From assembly GCA_903825895.1 (NCBI GenBank), contig CAIKCI010000029.1, positions 1 to 64,000 of the forward strand: a stretch of DNA of 64,000 nucleotides, in the 5' to 3' direction. Below the pieces are notes generated by a model that saw nothing but the letters and a program-made list of their open reading frames with translations, had not been told where the DNA came from and searched no databases. A program made the translations under genes and the position numbers. The stretch is from an uncultured Actinomycetes bacterium. GTDB taxonomy: Bacteria > Actinomycetota > Acidimicrobiia > Acidimicrobiales > RAAP-2. Below are positions 8,509-17,286 of this stretch, piece by piece (position 1 is the stretch's first letter; the number at the start of each line of letters is the position of its first letter).

Positions 8509-9117
8509 GTGGCGCTGCGCTTAGTTCTTGCGACCGCCAATCTCGACAAAGTCCGAGAGATTGAGAGAATTTTTGGCGAGGTTGGGTCGATCGAACTGAT
8601 TGATCGACCGGCCGACGTGGCCGACGTTGAGGAGACGGGAGCAACACTTCTGGAGAACGCTCGCCTCAAAGCCCAAGCACTGGTCACCGCCACCGGTGTT
8701 GCCGCAGTGGCTGACGATACGGGGCTGAGTGTCGATGCTCTTGATGGAGCGCCGGGAGTACGTTCAGCTCGTTTTGCCGGAGAGCATGCCACCTACAGCG
8801 AAAACGTAGGAAAAGTGCTGGCGGAACTCGATCACGTCGCCGACGCAGATCGGGCGGCACGATTCTCGACGGTGGCGCTGATCTCATTCCCTGATGGAAG
8901 CGAATGGTCGTGCGAAGGAGTGATCGAAGGAGCCATCGCACGAGCCCCACAGGGCTCGGAGGGCTTCGGGTATGACCCGATCTTTCTCCCGCAGGGCGGC
9001 GATGGGCGAACGTTCGCAGAGATGACCCTTGAGGAAAAGAATGCCCTCAGCCATCGTGGACGGGCCTTTCGGTCCTTGGCAGGCCTGCTCGCCGAAGCCG
9101 GTCTTTTGGCTGAGTAG
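8509..9117 (+). CDS. rdgB: dITP/XTP pyrophosphatase (RdgB/HAM1)
   Basis: This 202-residue house-cleaning enzyme hydrolyses non-canonical purine triphosphates. Motifs are LATANLDKVREIERI (normally TxNxxK; here TANLDK), ETGATLLENARLKA, ADDTGLSVDALDGAPGV, GYDPIF and the C-terminal SHRGRAF. The GTG at 8509 begins four bases after the rph stop and puts the nucleotide-binding strand at residue 3, as usual. Longer in-frame starts lie inside rph and were rejected. Confidence 0.95.
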   Translation: MALRLVLATANLDKVREIERIFGEVGSIELIDRPADVADVEETGATLLENARLKAQALVTATGVAAVADDTGLSVDALDGAPGVRSARFAGEHATYSENVGKVLAELDHVADADRAARFSTVALISFPDGSEWSCEGVIEGAIARAPQGSEGFGYDPIFLPQGGDGRTFAEMTLEEKNALSHRGRAFRSLAGLLAEAGLLAE

Positions 9118-9178
9118 CCATCTGGCGTTCGGCCCTCCAAGTTGGCTAACCTCAAGGCGGCACCAGCGAGGAGGAACA

Positions 9179-9679
9179 ATGACGGACCAGGTGAATCTTG
9201 AAGCGTTGATCGGCGTGGTGACCACGACCTCAACCGTGGTGGTCGAGCGCGGGCCCGTGGCGTTCTTTGCGAGTTCGGTTTTTGATGAGAGTGAGGTGTA
9301 CACCAGCGAAGCAGCTGCGAATTTACAAGGATTCGATGCGATTCCCGCACCGCCTACCTTCCCCTTTGTGATGGAAAACTGGGGCCGCTTTAGCGACGTT
9401 CAAGAGTCTGATGAACCACAAAACCCCGGCATCATGGTGGCCTTGGCTCCCCTGTTGGCTCAAGGTGGCCTGATTTTGCACGGCGAGCAATCGTTTTCGT
9501 ATCACCGAGCAGTCCAAGTAGGCGATGTCTTGAAGGGCCATGGCACCATCGTTGACGCCTATCGAAAAGAGTCCAAGGGGAAGACCATGACCTTTGTGGT
9601 CACCGAGACGCTTTGGAGCGATGCCGAAACCGGCGATCCCGTTGTTTCGGCTCGCTTTAACGTTATTCACCGTTCGTAA
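9179..9679 (+). CDS. MaoC-N/HadA-like hot-dog hydratase subunit
   Basis: This 166-residue single hot-dog protein has AIPAPPTFPFVM and LILHGEQSFSYHRAVQVGDVL, typical of the FAS1-type/HadA (UPF0336) subfamily that lacks its own catalytic Asp-His pair. Such proteins pair with a MaoC/HadB-like subunit to hydrate enoyl thioesters. A catalytic partner lies 2.3 kb downstream in the same operon, with an acyl-CoA dehydrogenase between them. The pairing is inferred from the HadAB and ChsH1/H2 precedents. It starts at ATG 9179 with GAGGAGG upstream; a TAACCT near 9147 may be the operon -10 box. Confidence 0.82.
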   Translation: MTDQVNLEALIGVVTTTSTVVVERGPVAFFASSVFDESEVYTSEAAANLQGFDAIPAPPTFPFVMENWGRFSDVQESDEPQNPGIMVALAPLLAQGGLILHGEQSFSYHRAVQVGDVLKGHGTIVDAYRKESKGKTMTFVVTETLWSDAETGDPVVSARFNVIHRS

Positions 9680-9757
9680 CTATTTTAGAGTCGTTGCGGC
9701 CACGGCGGACATGTGTGGCACGGCGGCCTTGACGAGATCAAGTGAAAGGAAGAGATA

Positions 9758-11971
9758 ATGGGTCTTGGCGTAACCGACGATCACGTCGAACTTCAGCGCA
9801 CGATTCGGCGCTTCGCCGAAGAGCAGTTGCGCGATCGTGCGCGTGCCGCTCTCGATGAAGTAGTTGAACCCAGAGATCAAACCCTTGGAGAACTCTCTGA
9901 GATGGGACTCGTATCCATGCACGTTGGCGAAGCCTTCGGCGGCGACGGTGCGTCGTTGTTGGAGCTTTGTTTGATTATTGAAGAATTGGGTCGCGTGGTG
10001 GCTCCCGGAGGATTCCTCATGACCACCCTGGCGTTGGATCTGCTCGAGCGAGGCCTCGATGAGGTCGACGCAAAGGACGTGATCGGAGAGATTTTGGGTG
10101 GAGCGATCATCACGGTGGCGATGCCAGGTTCGAAACCTTCAGGCCTGATCGGGACGACGTCGACTGAGGGGATCACGGTGAGCGGGACGCTTGAGGCGGT
10201 CTTCCACGGAGTCAGCGCACAGTGGCTCCTCGCCCCAGTCAGCGTCGAGGGCGCAGAGCGCATGGCGTTGATTGCCCTTCATGGCGACGTCGTGCGCACC
10301 GAGCATGTGGGCTTAGACCCCACTCGCCGAGTTTCCACGCTGACGTTCCACGATGTTGCTGTCTCAACCCACCGCATTCTCTCGATCCCCATGTCACTTG
10401 CTCGCAGTATTTCGCTGGTGGTTTGTTGCGCAGAAATTACCGGCGGAGCACGGGCTTGCTTGGAGCTCGCGACCGAACACGCGAAGACAAGAGTTCAGTT
10501 TGGACGCCCCATCGGACAGTTCCAGGGGGTGAAGCATCGTTTGGCAGATGTGATGGTGTTGGTGGAGCAAATGACCGCAGCAACGTGGGACGCAGCCCTT
10601 GCGCTCGAACACGTGGGCGACCCTGAACACTTGGCTGAAGCGGATCTTTGTGCCGCAGTTGCAGCATCACTTTGTCTCGATGGAGGAGTCAAGGTTGTTA
10701 AAGACGTTATCCAAGTTCTCGGTGGCATGGGATTCACTTGGGAACACGACGCCCACCTTTATCTGCGCCGAGCAACCGTGTTACGCAGTCTCTTAGGTCC
10801 GGCGCGTCGTGTGCGCCAACAGGTGAGTGAACTCGCTCTTCACGGCACGCGCCGGGCGCTGGGCATTGATCTGCCGCAAGAAGCCGAAGCAATTCGTGAG
10901 AAGTTGCGAAGCGTCTTTGAACAAGTGGTCGCAGCGAGCGCTGAGAGCCAAGTGACATTAATGGGAGAACTCGGCCTGCTCTTTCCACATTGGCCTGAGC
11001 CCTATGGACGTGGCGCTGGTCCAATCGAGCAACTGGTTATTGATGAGATGTTGATGGAATACGGCCTGCGTCGACCGCCAGCGCACGTCACCGCGTGGGC
11101 CCTACCGACGCTGATTGCCCACGGGACGATCGAACAGCAAGAGCGCTACGTGATCCCTTCGCTGCGTGGTGAGTTTCTCTGGTGTCAGTTGTTCTCAGAG
11201 CCGGGTGCTGGTTCAGACTTGGCATCGCTCAGCACGAAGGCTGTCAAGGTCGATGGCGGTTGGCAGATTAACGGCCAAAAAGTCTGGACTTCGGTTGCTC
11301 AATGGGCAAACTACGGAATTTTGCTCACGCGAACAAACCCCAATGTCCCGAAGCACCAGGGGATCACCTACTTCGTCTTGGACATGAAGAGCCCGGGTGT
11401 GGACATTCGGCCGCTGCGAGAGATCACCGGTGATTCACTCTTTAACGAAGTGTTCTTGGACAATGTGTTTATCCCTGATGAGAATTTGGTAGGCGAGGTT
11501 GACGAAGGGTGGAAGTTGGCGAGAACCACCTTGGCGAATGAACGCGTGGCGCTTTCGAACTCGTCTGCTTTTGGCGAAGCGCTCGAAACGGCGCTTGCGC
11601 TCGTGGGCGAACACCACGATCCCGAAACCTACGAAGCGATGGGACGGCTCTTGATCGATGCCCAATCGCTTTCTCAGATGCGCCAGCGGTCGCTGCTGCG
11701 CTCCGTCTTTGGACTTGAACCCGGGCCTGAAGCATCATTGGCCAAACTCCTAGGAGCGGAGCATGACCAGCGAGTGGCGGACTTTGGCGTCGAACTCTTG
11801 GGCCCGATTGGGATTACGGCATCGAGCGATGACGGGGTGTTGTTCACCCGTCAGATGCTGCACACGCTGTGTTTGACGATTGCTGGTGGGACGTCAGAGG
11901 TCCAACGCAATGTCATTGGGGAGCGCCTGTTAGGCCTTCCGAGGGACCCTGAACCCCAAATTCAGGCCTAG
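9758..11971 (+). CDS. Fused double acyl-CoA dehydrogenase (FadE34-like)
   Basis: This 737-residue protein contains two complete acyl-CoA dehydrogenase modules. The first (about 1-360) ends with GGMGFTWEHDAHLYLRR around residue 327, the signature of FadE proteins that form heteromers. The second (about 365-730) has QLFSEPGAGSDLASL, NGQKVWTS and the C-terminal GGTSEVQRN, but lacks the usual Tyr-Glu before Gly-Thr. This matches mycobacterial FadE34 (about 711 residues), a single-chain version of an alpha2-beta2 dehydrogenase used on steroid or bile-acid side chains. The substrate here is unknown. FAD dependence is a family property. The flanking hydratase genes complete a beta-oxidation round. 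Confidence 0.9.
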   Translation: MGLGVTDDHVELQRTIRRFAEEQLRDRARAALDEVVEPRDQTLGELSEMGLVSMHVGEAFGGDGASLLELCLIIEELGRVVAPGGFLMTTLALDLLERGLDEVDAKDVIGEILGGAIITVAMPGSKPSGLIGTTSTEGITVSGTLEAVFHGVSAQWLLAPVSVEGAERMALIALHGDVVRTEHVGLDPTRRVSTLTFHDVAVSTHRILSIPMSLARSISLVVCCAEITGGARACLELATEHAKTRVQFGRPIGQFQGVKHRLADVMVLVEQMTAATWDAALALEHVGDPEHLAEADLCAAVAASLCLDGGVKVVKDVIQVLGGMGFTWEHDAHLYLRRATVLRSLLGPARRVRQQVSELALHGTRRALGIDLPQEAEAIREKLRSVFEQVVAASAESQVTLMGELGLLFPHWPEPYGRGAGPIEQLVIDEMLMEYGLRRPPAHVTAWALPTLIAHGTIEQQERYVIPSLRGEFLWCQLFSEPGAGSDLASLSTKAVKVDGGWQINGQKVWTSVAQWANYGILLTRTNPNVPKHQGITYFVLDMKSPGVDIRPLREITGDSLFNEVFLDNVFIPDENLVGEVDEGWKLARTTLANERVALSNSSAFGEALETALALVGEHHDPETYEAMGRLLIDAQSLSQMRQRSLLRSVFGLEPGPEASLAKLLGAEHDQRVADFGVELLGPIGITASSDDGVLFTRQMLHTLCLTIAGGTSEVQRNVIGERLLGLPRDPEPQIQA

Positions 11972-11995
11972 GGTAGCGAGAAACGAGGAGAAACG

Positions 11996-12418
11996 ATGGC
12001 GAAAAAACTGACAGCGAGCGACGTTCCTATTGGAGCGACTGCTCCAGAACTGCGTCACGTTCTGACAAGAACTGATCTTGTCCGCTACGCCGGAGCGTCG
12101 GGGGACTTTAACCCGATGCACCATGACGAGGTGAAGGCGACCGGGGCGGGACAGCCCAGCGTCTTTGGCCATGGCATGTTGTCAATGGGTTTTCTCGCAA
12201 CGGCCATTACGTCCTATGTCGGTGTTGGCAATGTGGCCGAATTCTCGGTTCGCTTCGCCAAGCAGACCTGGCCCGGCGAAGAGTTGGTGACGCAGGTGAC
12301 GGTGACCGGGACGAGGGAAGAAAACGGAACCACGCTGGTTGATCTTGACGTCCGTCTCACCAATGCCGAAGGTGAAGAAAAGGTCCTCGGCAACGCCTCT
12401 GCTTGGATTGGGGAATAG
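11996..12418 (+). CDS. MaoC-like enoyl-CoA hydratase, catalytic subunit
   Basis: This 140-residue hot-dog protein keeps the hydratase-2 motif: YAGASGDFNPMHHD provides the Asp-x4-His catalytic pair, followed by VFGHGMLSMGF. It is similar in form to HadB/ChsH2-type subunits and likely forms a heterodimer with the HadA-like product at 9179. It follows the dehydrogenase by 24 bases with GAGGAG before its ATG, and the next gene starts 3 bases after its stop. Confidence 0.88.
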   Translation: MAKKLTASDVPIGATAPELRHVLTRTDLVRYAGASGDFNPMHHDEVKATGAGQPSVFGHGMLSMGFLATAITSYVGVGNVAEFSVRFAKQTWPGEELVTQVTVTGTREENGTTLVDLDVRLTNAEGEEKVLGNASAWIGE

Positions 12419-12421
12419 AGC

Positions 12422-13327
12422 ATGGGGATGACCGTTGGAATGTCGCTGCCCTCAATGGCAGAAGGCTTCAACCGTAAAGAGTTTCTGGCATGGTGCAAAG
12501 GCATCGATGATGGTCCGTATTCGGCGATCTCAGCGGGAGACCGGATCACCTTCTTTAACCCGGAGTTGATGACGACCTTGGCGGCCTGTGCGGCCGTGAC
12601 CGAGCGGGTGGCTATTTTTGCCAACTTGGTGGTCTCTCCTATTCACCGAACAGCGCAGCTGGCCAAGCAGTTAGCCACGATTGACGTGATGAGCGAAGGG
12701 CGGCTGATCGTGGGCTTTGGCGTCGGGGGTCGACCTCATGACTATGAAGCAGTGGGAGCACCGTTCAAACGCCGCCATGATCGAGTCGATGAAATCGCCG
12801 CAGAACTCAAAGAGATTTGGGCCGGGAAGCCGCCCTTTGAAGGTGCCGACCCCGTGGGCCCCCCGATGTTCCAGGAGAACGGCCCGCTACTTGTGGCAGG
12901 GGTTATGGGCCAATTAGGGATGGGCCGAGCGGCAAAGTGGGCCGATGGCGTCACGGGCTTTTCGCTCTCCGCGACCTATGACGAAATGGCCGGACAAGCA
13001 ACAATGGCCAGAGACGCCTGGTTGGGAGCGAATCGACCAAGCGCTCCGTGGTTGGGTTCCGGTGCGTTTTGTGTTCTTGGCGTGGACAATGCCCGCCCCA
13101 CTCTCCAGAACTTTGGCGCGACCTATCTGTCATTCTTTGGCGACGAGGTGGCGAAAGCCATTGCCGCGACCTTGACGCTTGACTCTGCGGACGCACTGAC
13201 CAACTTGTTGGATGAGGCGGCACGTGTTGGGCTCGATGAGTTCACATTGGTTCCAGGAACTTGGGACCTTGACTGTTTAGAAGCAATGACTGAGACTGTT
13301 TCTGCGTGGCAGGCAGCTCAGGGTTAA
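12422..13327 (+). CDS. LLM-class (probably F420-dependent) oxidoreductase
   Basis: This 301-residue TIM-barrel protein of the luciferase-like monooxygenase superfamily shows VAIFANLVVSPIHRTAQLAKQLATIDVMSEGRLIVGFGVGG, the usual core (about 60-105), and EIAAELKEIW. In Actinomycetota many such proteins use coenzyme F420, but the cofactor is not certain here. It sits in the acyl-CoA operon right after the MaoC subunit and may act on the same substrate. An ATG at 12428 is an alternative start two codons in. Confidence 0.82.
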   Translation: MGMTVGMSLPSMAEGFNRKEFLAWCKGIDDGPYSAISAGDRITFFNPELMTTLAACAAVTERVAIFANLVVSPIHRTAQLAKQLATIDVMSEGRLIVGFGVGGRPHDYEAVGAPFKRRHDRVDEIAAELKEIWAGKPPFEGADPVGPPMFQENGPLLVAGVMGQLGMGRAAKWADGVTGFSLSATYDEMAGQATMARDAWLGANRPSAPWLGSGAFCVLGVDNARPTLQNFGATYLSFFGDEVAKAIAATLTLDSADALTNLLDEAARVGLDEFTLVPGTWDLDCLEAMTETVSAWQAAQG

Positions 13328-13348
13328 CAAAAGAAAAAGGGGGACGAG

Positions 13349-14269
13349 ATGGTTGATCTCGCGGGAAAGACAGTGGTCGTTGTTGGGGTAACGGGGCAAG
13401 TGGCAACGCCACTCGCCAAGGCACTTGCGGCCAAAGGAGCCAACGTTGTTGGGGCGGCGCGCTTTACCAATGAAGCCGCCCGAGCGCACCTCGAAGCGTC
13501 AGGGATTCGTTGTGTCACGATTGATCTCGAATCGGGAGATGTAAAAAATATTCCTGCCGACGCCGATTACGTCGTGAACTTTGCCGTGGCGAAGACCAAC
13601 GACTGGGACCGTGACCTCGATGCCAACGTCGGGGGTACTTTGTCTTTGATGGAGCACGTACAACATGCTTCGGCCTACCTTCAGTGCTCGTCAACAGCGG
13701 TCTATAAGCCCATGGGCCACCACGTCTTTGACGAGGAAGGTCCCTACGGCGATAACCATGGCGTCTGGGGATTTCTCTCGACCTATTCCACCTGCAAAAT
13801 CGCTTCAGAATCTGCTGTCCGCTGGGGCGCAAAGCGATTTAACCTCCCCTCGATCATCAGCCGCCTCTCGGTGCCCTACGGGCCAAATGGGGGATGGCCG
13901 GCGATGCACCTCGAGATGCTGATTAATGGTTCGGCAATCCCCGTGCACACCGACGCGCCTTCTACCTATCACCCCATCCACGATGATGACATCGCGGCGA
14001 TGGTGCCCGGGCTGTTGGGAGCAGCGTCGGTACCCGTGACCACGGTCAACTGGGGTGGAGCAGTCCCGGTCTCTGTGGAGGAATGGTGTTCTTATTTGGG
14101 CGAGATCACCGGTCTGACACCAGAGTTTCTGTCGACTGATCAAACCATTGACTCGGTCATGGTGAACCTGAGCCGGCTCCACAGCCTCGTGGGTGAGACG
14201 CAGGTGCCCTGGCGTCAAGGCATGGCCGACATGGTCGCTGCTCGGCATCCTGAGCTCCTCAAGGCCTAG
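13349..14269 (+). CDS. NAD-dependent epimerase/dehydratase family protein
   Basis: This 306-residue extended SDR has a slightly unusual glycine motif, VGVTGQVATPLAK (about 13-25, TGxxx in place of TGxxGxxG), then VNFAVAKTND and the Ser-Ser-Thr plus Tyr-Ser-Thr-Cys-Lys catalytic region (about 110-155). It ends the operon that began at 9179, so it may oxidise or reduce a hydroxyl of the acyl or ring substrate rather than a sugar. Its function is not further resolvable. The start has a GGGGGACG upstream of the ATG. Confidence 0.78.
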   Translation: MVDLAGKTVVVVGVTGQVATPLAKALAAKGANVVGAARFTNEAARAHLEASGIRCVTIDLESGDVKNIPADADYVVNFAVAKTNDWDRDLDANVGGTLSLMEHVQHASAYLQCSSTAVYKPMGHHVFDEEGPYGDNHGVWGFLSTYSTCKIASESAVRWGAKRFNLPSIISRLSVPYGPNGGWPAMHLEMLINGSAIPVHTDAPSTYHPIHDDDIAAMVPGLLGAASVPVTTVNWGGAVPVSVEEWCSYLGEITGLTPEFLSTDQTIDSVMVNLSRLHSLVGETQVPWRQGMADMVAARHPELLKA

Positions 14270-14329
14270 AGAAGCCCAGAATGTCAAGGGAAAGACGCCA
14301 TAAGCGTCACAGTGTGTGATTCGGACACA

Positions 14330-14335
14330 TAGCCT
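14330..14335 (+). promoter_or_regulatory. -10 box TAGCCT, leaderless promoter
   Basis: TAGCCT ends 6 bases before the GTG at 14342, so transcription should start at or next to the start codon. GTCACA (14306-14311) is a weak -35 candidate 18 bases upstream. No Shine-Dalgarno is present, consistent with a leaderless mRNA. Confidence 0.5.
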
Positions 14336-14341
14336 AGGGGC

Positions 14342-14989
14342 GTGAGTGAAACGAACACAGCCCTGCCGATGTTTCCGCTCTCAACCGTGCTCTTTCCTTC
14401 GGCTGAGCTTCCGATCCACATCTTTGAAGAGCGATATCGAACATTGATCACTGACGTCCTCGAAGGAGACCACCAGTTTGGCACAACCTTGATCACCGCA
14501 GGATCAGAAGTTGGCGGTGGTGAACAACGCAGTACGGTCGGGACGCTACTCAATGTCGAGATGGCGATGCCGTTTGATGATGGGCGATGGATGGTAGTGA
14601 CCCGTGGGGTCGAGCGTATCGAAATTGAGGAATGGCTTGACGACGACCCCTACCCTCGCGCCATGGTCCGCCACATTCCTTCAGGGCCATTTTTAGGGTC
14701 GTCAGGATTACTTTCTCAGGCCACCGCAGCGGTGCGTCGAGCGCGGATGCTCCTCTCGGAGTTGGACCAGGGGCCACCACTCTCAATCGATCTCGACCTT
14801 GAAGACAATCCAATTATGGCGTCGTGGATGATCTGTGCGCTCGCTCCTCTTGGGCTCTTTGACGCACAGCGCCTGTTGGAGATCACGCCTCCCAACGAGA
14901 GGCTCGAGTCACTCATAGAGCACTGCTCCGCCCAGATCAGTGATCTCGAACTCCTTTTATCACAGCCTCCAAAAAGGCCAGGCGATTAG
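14342..14989 (+). CDS. LON N-terminal substrate-binding domain protein
   Basis: This 215-residue stand-alone LON-N (PF02190-type) protein contains LPMFPLSTVLFPSAELPIHIFEERYRTLI at the start, the classic block of this domain, followed by a beta-rich middle and a helical C-terminal third. It lacks the AAA and peptidase domains of Lon. Such proteins are widespread in Actinomycetota and their role is unclear. The gene starts with GTG, probably on a leaderless transcript, and its stop overlaps the convergent SDR gene by 4 bases. Confidence 0.85.
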   Translation: MSETNTALPMFPLSTVLFPSAELPIHIFEERYRTLITDVLEGDHQFGTTLITAGSEVGGGEQRSTVGTLLNVEMAMPFDDGRWMVVTRGVERIEIEEWLDDDPYPRAMVRHIPSGPFLGSSGLLSQATAAVRRARMLLSELDQGPPLSIDLDLEDNPIMASWMICALAPLGLFDAQRLLEITPPNERLESLIEHCSAQISDLELLLSQPPKRPGD

Positions 14990-15888
14990 AAGAAGCTGAA
15001 CTTGGGTACGCCCGACGAGATGCCCTTGAAAAGTTCTCCCTTGGCCGCAGCGAGTTCCGATGGGGTCCACGGACCGTCACGGTGCACTTCGCCGACTGGC
15101 TGGAACGCCGACATGGCCCAGACGTCGCCACCAAAGACGACAAAGACTTGTCCAGAAACATCTGCTGCCTCATCTGAAGCCAAGAAGCCAATCAAGTTGG
15201 CAATGTTTGCGGGGTCGAACTTGTCGAAGCCATCATCGGTCTTTGCCATTTCGGTAAAGATGGTCTCGGTCATCCGGGTTCGTGCTCTTGGAGCAATCGC
15301 GTTAACCGTGATGCCGTAGCGCTGGAGTTCACGGGCTAAGGTCCAGGTCAGCGAAACAATGCCACCTTTGGCAGCTGAGTAGTTGGATTGACCAGCACTT
15401 CCGAAGAGTCCTGATTCCGACGACGTGTTGATAATGCGACCCGAAACCTCTTCGCCGGCCTTGGCACGATTACGCCAGTAGACGGAGGCGTGCTGAGCGG
15501 TAGCGAAGTGGCCTTTGAGGTGCACACGGATGACGTCATCCCAGTCCGACTCTTCCATGTTGAAGCACATTTTGTCGCGCAAGATGCCGGCATTGTTGAC
15601 CAGAATGTCCATCGAACCAAAGGTGTCAACCGCTTGGTCAATCACATTCTTTCCACCGGCCCATGTCGAGATGTCATCTGCGTTCACCGCAGCTTCGCCA
15701 CCGGCTGCGACGATAGTGTCAACCACTTCTTGAGCAGGGGACTTGTCTCCGCCTTCGCCGCCCAACGAGCCGCCGACATCGTTCACGATGACCTTCGCAC
15801 CTTCACTGGCCAGCACGAGAGCTTCTTCCCGTCCAATACCTCGTCCTGCACCGGTAACGATCGCTACTTTGCCGTCTAACAACCCCAT
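14986..15888 (-). CDS. SDR 3-hydroxyacyl-CoA/ketoacyl reductase-like
   Basis: This 300-residue classical SDR has the cofactor motif TGAGRGIGREEA (about 12-23), NNAGILRD, and a catalytic Ser-Tyr-Lys in SSESG...YSAAKGG. The NDVGGSLGGEGGD insertion and a C-terminal extension of about 40 residues resemble the dehydrogenase domain of multifunctional beta-oxidation type 2 (HSD17B4-like) enzymes. It may supply the hydroxyacyl-CoA dehydrogenase step for the neighbouring acyl-CoA operon, though it is convergent with it. AAGGAG before ATG 15888 fixes the start; an in-frame ATG at 15957 coincides with the predicted transcription start. Confidence 0.87.
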   Translation of the reverse strand: MGLLDGKVAIVTGAGRGIGREEALVLASEGAKVIVNDVGGSLGGEGGDKSPAQEVVDTIVAAGGEAAVNADDISTWAGGKNVIDQAVDTFGSMDILVNNAGILRDKMCFNMEESDWDDVIRVHLKGHFATAQHASVYWRNRAKAGEEVSGRIINTSSESGLFGSAGQSNYSAAKGGIVSLTWTLARELQRYGITVNAIAPRARTRMTETIFTEMAKTDDGFDKFDPANIANLIGFLASDEAADVSGQVFVVFGGDVWAMSAFQPVGEVHRDGPWTPSELAAAKGELFKGISSGVPKFSFF

Positions 15889-15963
15889 GACTTGCTCCTT
15901 ATCGCTTGTGGTCGTTGAAGACCGTATCTGAGATGTCCTGGATGAGGCGAACCGCATCCTTCG

Positions 15964-15969
15964 TGCCTA
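15964..15969 (-). promoter_or_regulatory. TAGGCA -10-like box upstream of SDR
   Basis: On the minus strand TAGGCA lies 6 bases before an in-frame ATG at 15957 and 75 bases before the SD-preceded start at 15888. It fits only part of the TAnnnT pattern, so support is weak. Confidence 0.25.
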
Positions 15970-16065
15970 GAGCATGGCTGTTTCGACGAGATTTTGCAAC
16001 ATTGCTTGCTCTTCTCACGAAACCGGCCCTCAATGCCGCCAAGCACGGCCACACGCCAAACTTCC

Positions 16066-16440
16066 TTAGTGGACCTCGAGGAGGTCAACAATGAAGATCA
16101 ACGATTCGTTGGGCTTGATCACGCCGCCCGCCCCTTGTGCTCCATAGCCCAAGTGAGGAGGAATGGTCAGGCGACGTCGACCTCCGACGTTCATGCCCTG
16201 CACTCCTTGATCCCAGCCACCGATTACTTGGCCGGCGCCGAGCGTGAAGGAGAAAGCGTCGCCTCGATTCCACGAAGCGTCAAATTCTTCACCGGTTGAC
16301 CATGCAACGCCCACATAGTGGACGCTCACGCTCTTTCCAGCAACAGCTTCGGTCCCAGAGCCGACAACTTCATCGACAATCTGGAGATCGGCAGGTCCCT
16401 CGCCAACGGGTGGTTCAACTAACGGTCGTTCTAATGCCAT
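16066..16440 (-). CDS. FKBP-type peptidyl-prolyl isomerase
   Basis: This 124-residue single FKBP domain has VSVHYVGVAWSTGEEFDASW, FTLGAGQVIGGWDQGVQGM, LTIPPHLGYGAQGAGG and LIFIVDLLEV. It catalyses cis-trans isomerisation of prolyl bonds. No signal peptide is seen with the ATG at 16440, so it is probably cytoplasmic. The open frame runs upstream through a tRNA gene; that part is not coding. It may be transcribed after the tRNA. Confidence 0.92.
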   Translation of the reverse strand: MALERPLVEPPVGEGPADLQIVDEVVGSGTEAVAGKSVSVHYVGVAWSTGEEFDASWNRGDAFSFTLGAGQVIGGWDQGVQGMNVGGRRRLTIPPHLGYGAQGAGGVIKPNESLIFIVDLLEVH

Positions 16441-16490
16441 GGGGTCAAACTCTAATAGAGAAGATTCAACGGTGGTGAATCCTCTCAGCG

Positions 16491-16572
16491 TGCGGGCGAG
16501 AGGACTCGAACCTCCACCCCCGAAGGGACCAGGACCTAAACCTGGCGCGTATACCAATTTCGCCACGCCCGC
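16491..16572 (-). tRNA. tRNA-Leu (anticodon TAG)
   Basis: The 82-base cloverleaf begins GCGGGCG and ends CGCCCGC plus discriminator A. The anticodon arm is CCAGG-TTTAGGT-CCTGG, placing TAG at positions 34-36. A long variable arm (TCCCTTCGGGGG region) fits the leucine class, and the T-arm contains GGTTCGAGTCC. CCA is not encoded. Confidence 0.95.
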
Positions 16573-16661
16573 AGGACGCCTCTCACCCTCGTCGCAAGCG
16601 AAAAGGTCAGAGCACTCATCCTAGAGAATAGACATGGACCTGCTGGAGCGGTCCCACCGGG

Positions 16662-16667
16662 TAGCCT
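16662..16667 (+). promoter_or_regulatory. -10 box TAGCCT before clpP, leaderless
   Basis: TAGCCT is followed by 7 bases and then the clpP ATG at 16675, so the mRNA probably begins at the start codon. No convincing -35 hexamer was found at normal spacing. Confidence 0.45.
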
Positions 16668-16674
16668 GAGAGGT

Positions 16675-17283
16675 ATGGAAAACACCCTGAACCCGTCCCT
16701 TGCTGGCCCCGGCGGCATGTCCGATATTTCAAGTGATCTGACCCAACGACTTCTGCGAGAGCGGATTGTCTTCCTTGGCTCCGTGGTGGACCAGATGGCG
16801 GCCAATACGCTCTGCGCCCAGCTTCTGCTTCTCGAGGCCGAAGATGGCGAGAAAGACATTTCGCTCTACATCAACTCACCCGGTGGTTCAGTGACCGACG
16901 GCCTGGCGATTTACGACACCATGCAGTATGTCAGTTGCGATGTGCGCACGATCTGTGTCGGGATGGCCGCGTCAATGGGGCAATTCCTCCTTTGCTCAGG
17001 AACTCCCGGCAAGCGCTTTGCCCTCCCGAGTTCACGTATCTTGATGCACCAACCAAGTGCTGGAGGCATGCAGGGGCAAGCATCGGATATTGCTATCCAA
17101 GCCGAACAGATTGTCTTCATGAAAAAAATGTTGGCTGAGCGTATTTCCTTCCACACAGGCCAAGATGTCGAGCGTATTGAAGCTGACTCTGACCGAGACC
17201 GTTGGTTCACTGCAGAAGAGGCGAAAGACTACGGCTTCATTGACGCGGTGATCGATCGTTCAGCGGCGAGTATCGGGAGTTAA
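16675..17283 (+). CDS. clpP: ATP-dependent Clp protease proteolytic subunit
   Basis: This 202-residue serine peptidase carries the catalytic triad Ser100 (GMAASMG), His125 (MHQPS) and Asp171 (EADSDRD). Other ClpP blocks are [18 protein letters not shown] and [13 protein letters not shown]. It forms the barrel that degrades proteins fed by ClpX/ClpC, including tmRNA-tagged ones. No clpX, trigger factor or second clpP is next to it, unlike the usual tig-clpP-clpX order. It is followed 3 bases later by the exporter permease. Confidence 0.95.
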   Translation: MENTLNPSLAGPGGMSDISSDLTQRLLRERIVFLGSVVDQMAANTLCAQLLLLEAEDGEKDISLYINSPGGSVTDGLAIYDTMQYVSCDVRTICVGMAASMGQFLLCSGTPGKRFALPSSRILMHQPSAGGMQGQASDIAIQAEQIVFMKKMLAERISFHTGQDVERIEADSDRDRWFTAEEAKDYGFIDAVIDRSAASIGS

Positions 17284-17286
17284 TAC

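Noticed and set aside
16441-16566. Extension of the FKBP frame upstream
   Set aside because: It translates the tRNA-Leu gene; the ATG at 16440 starts the real domain.
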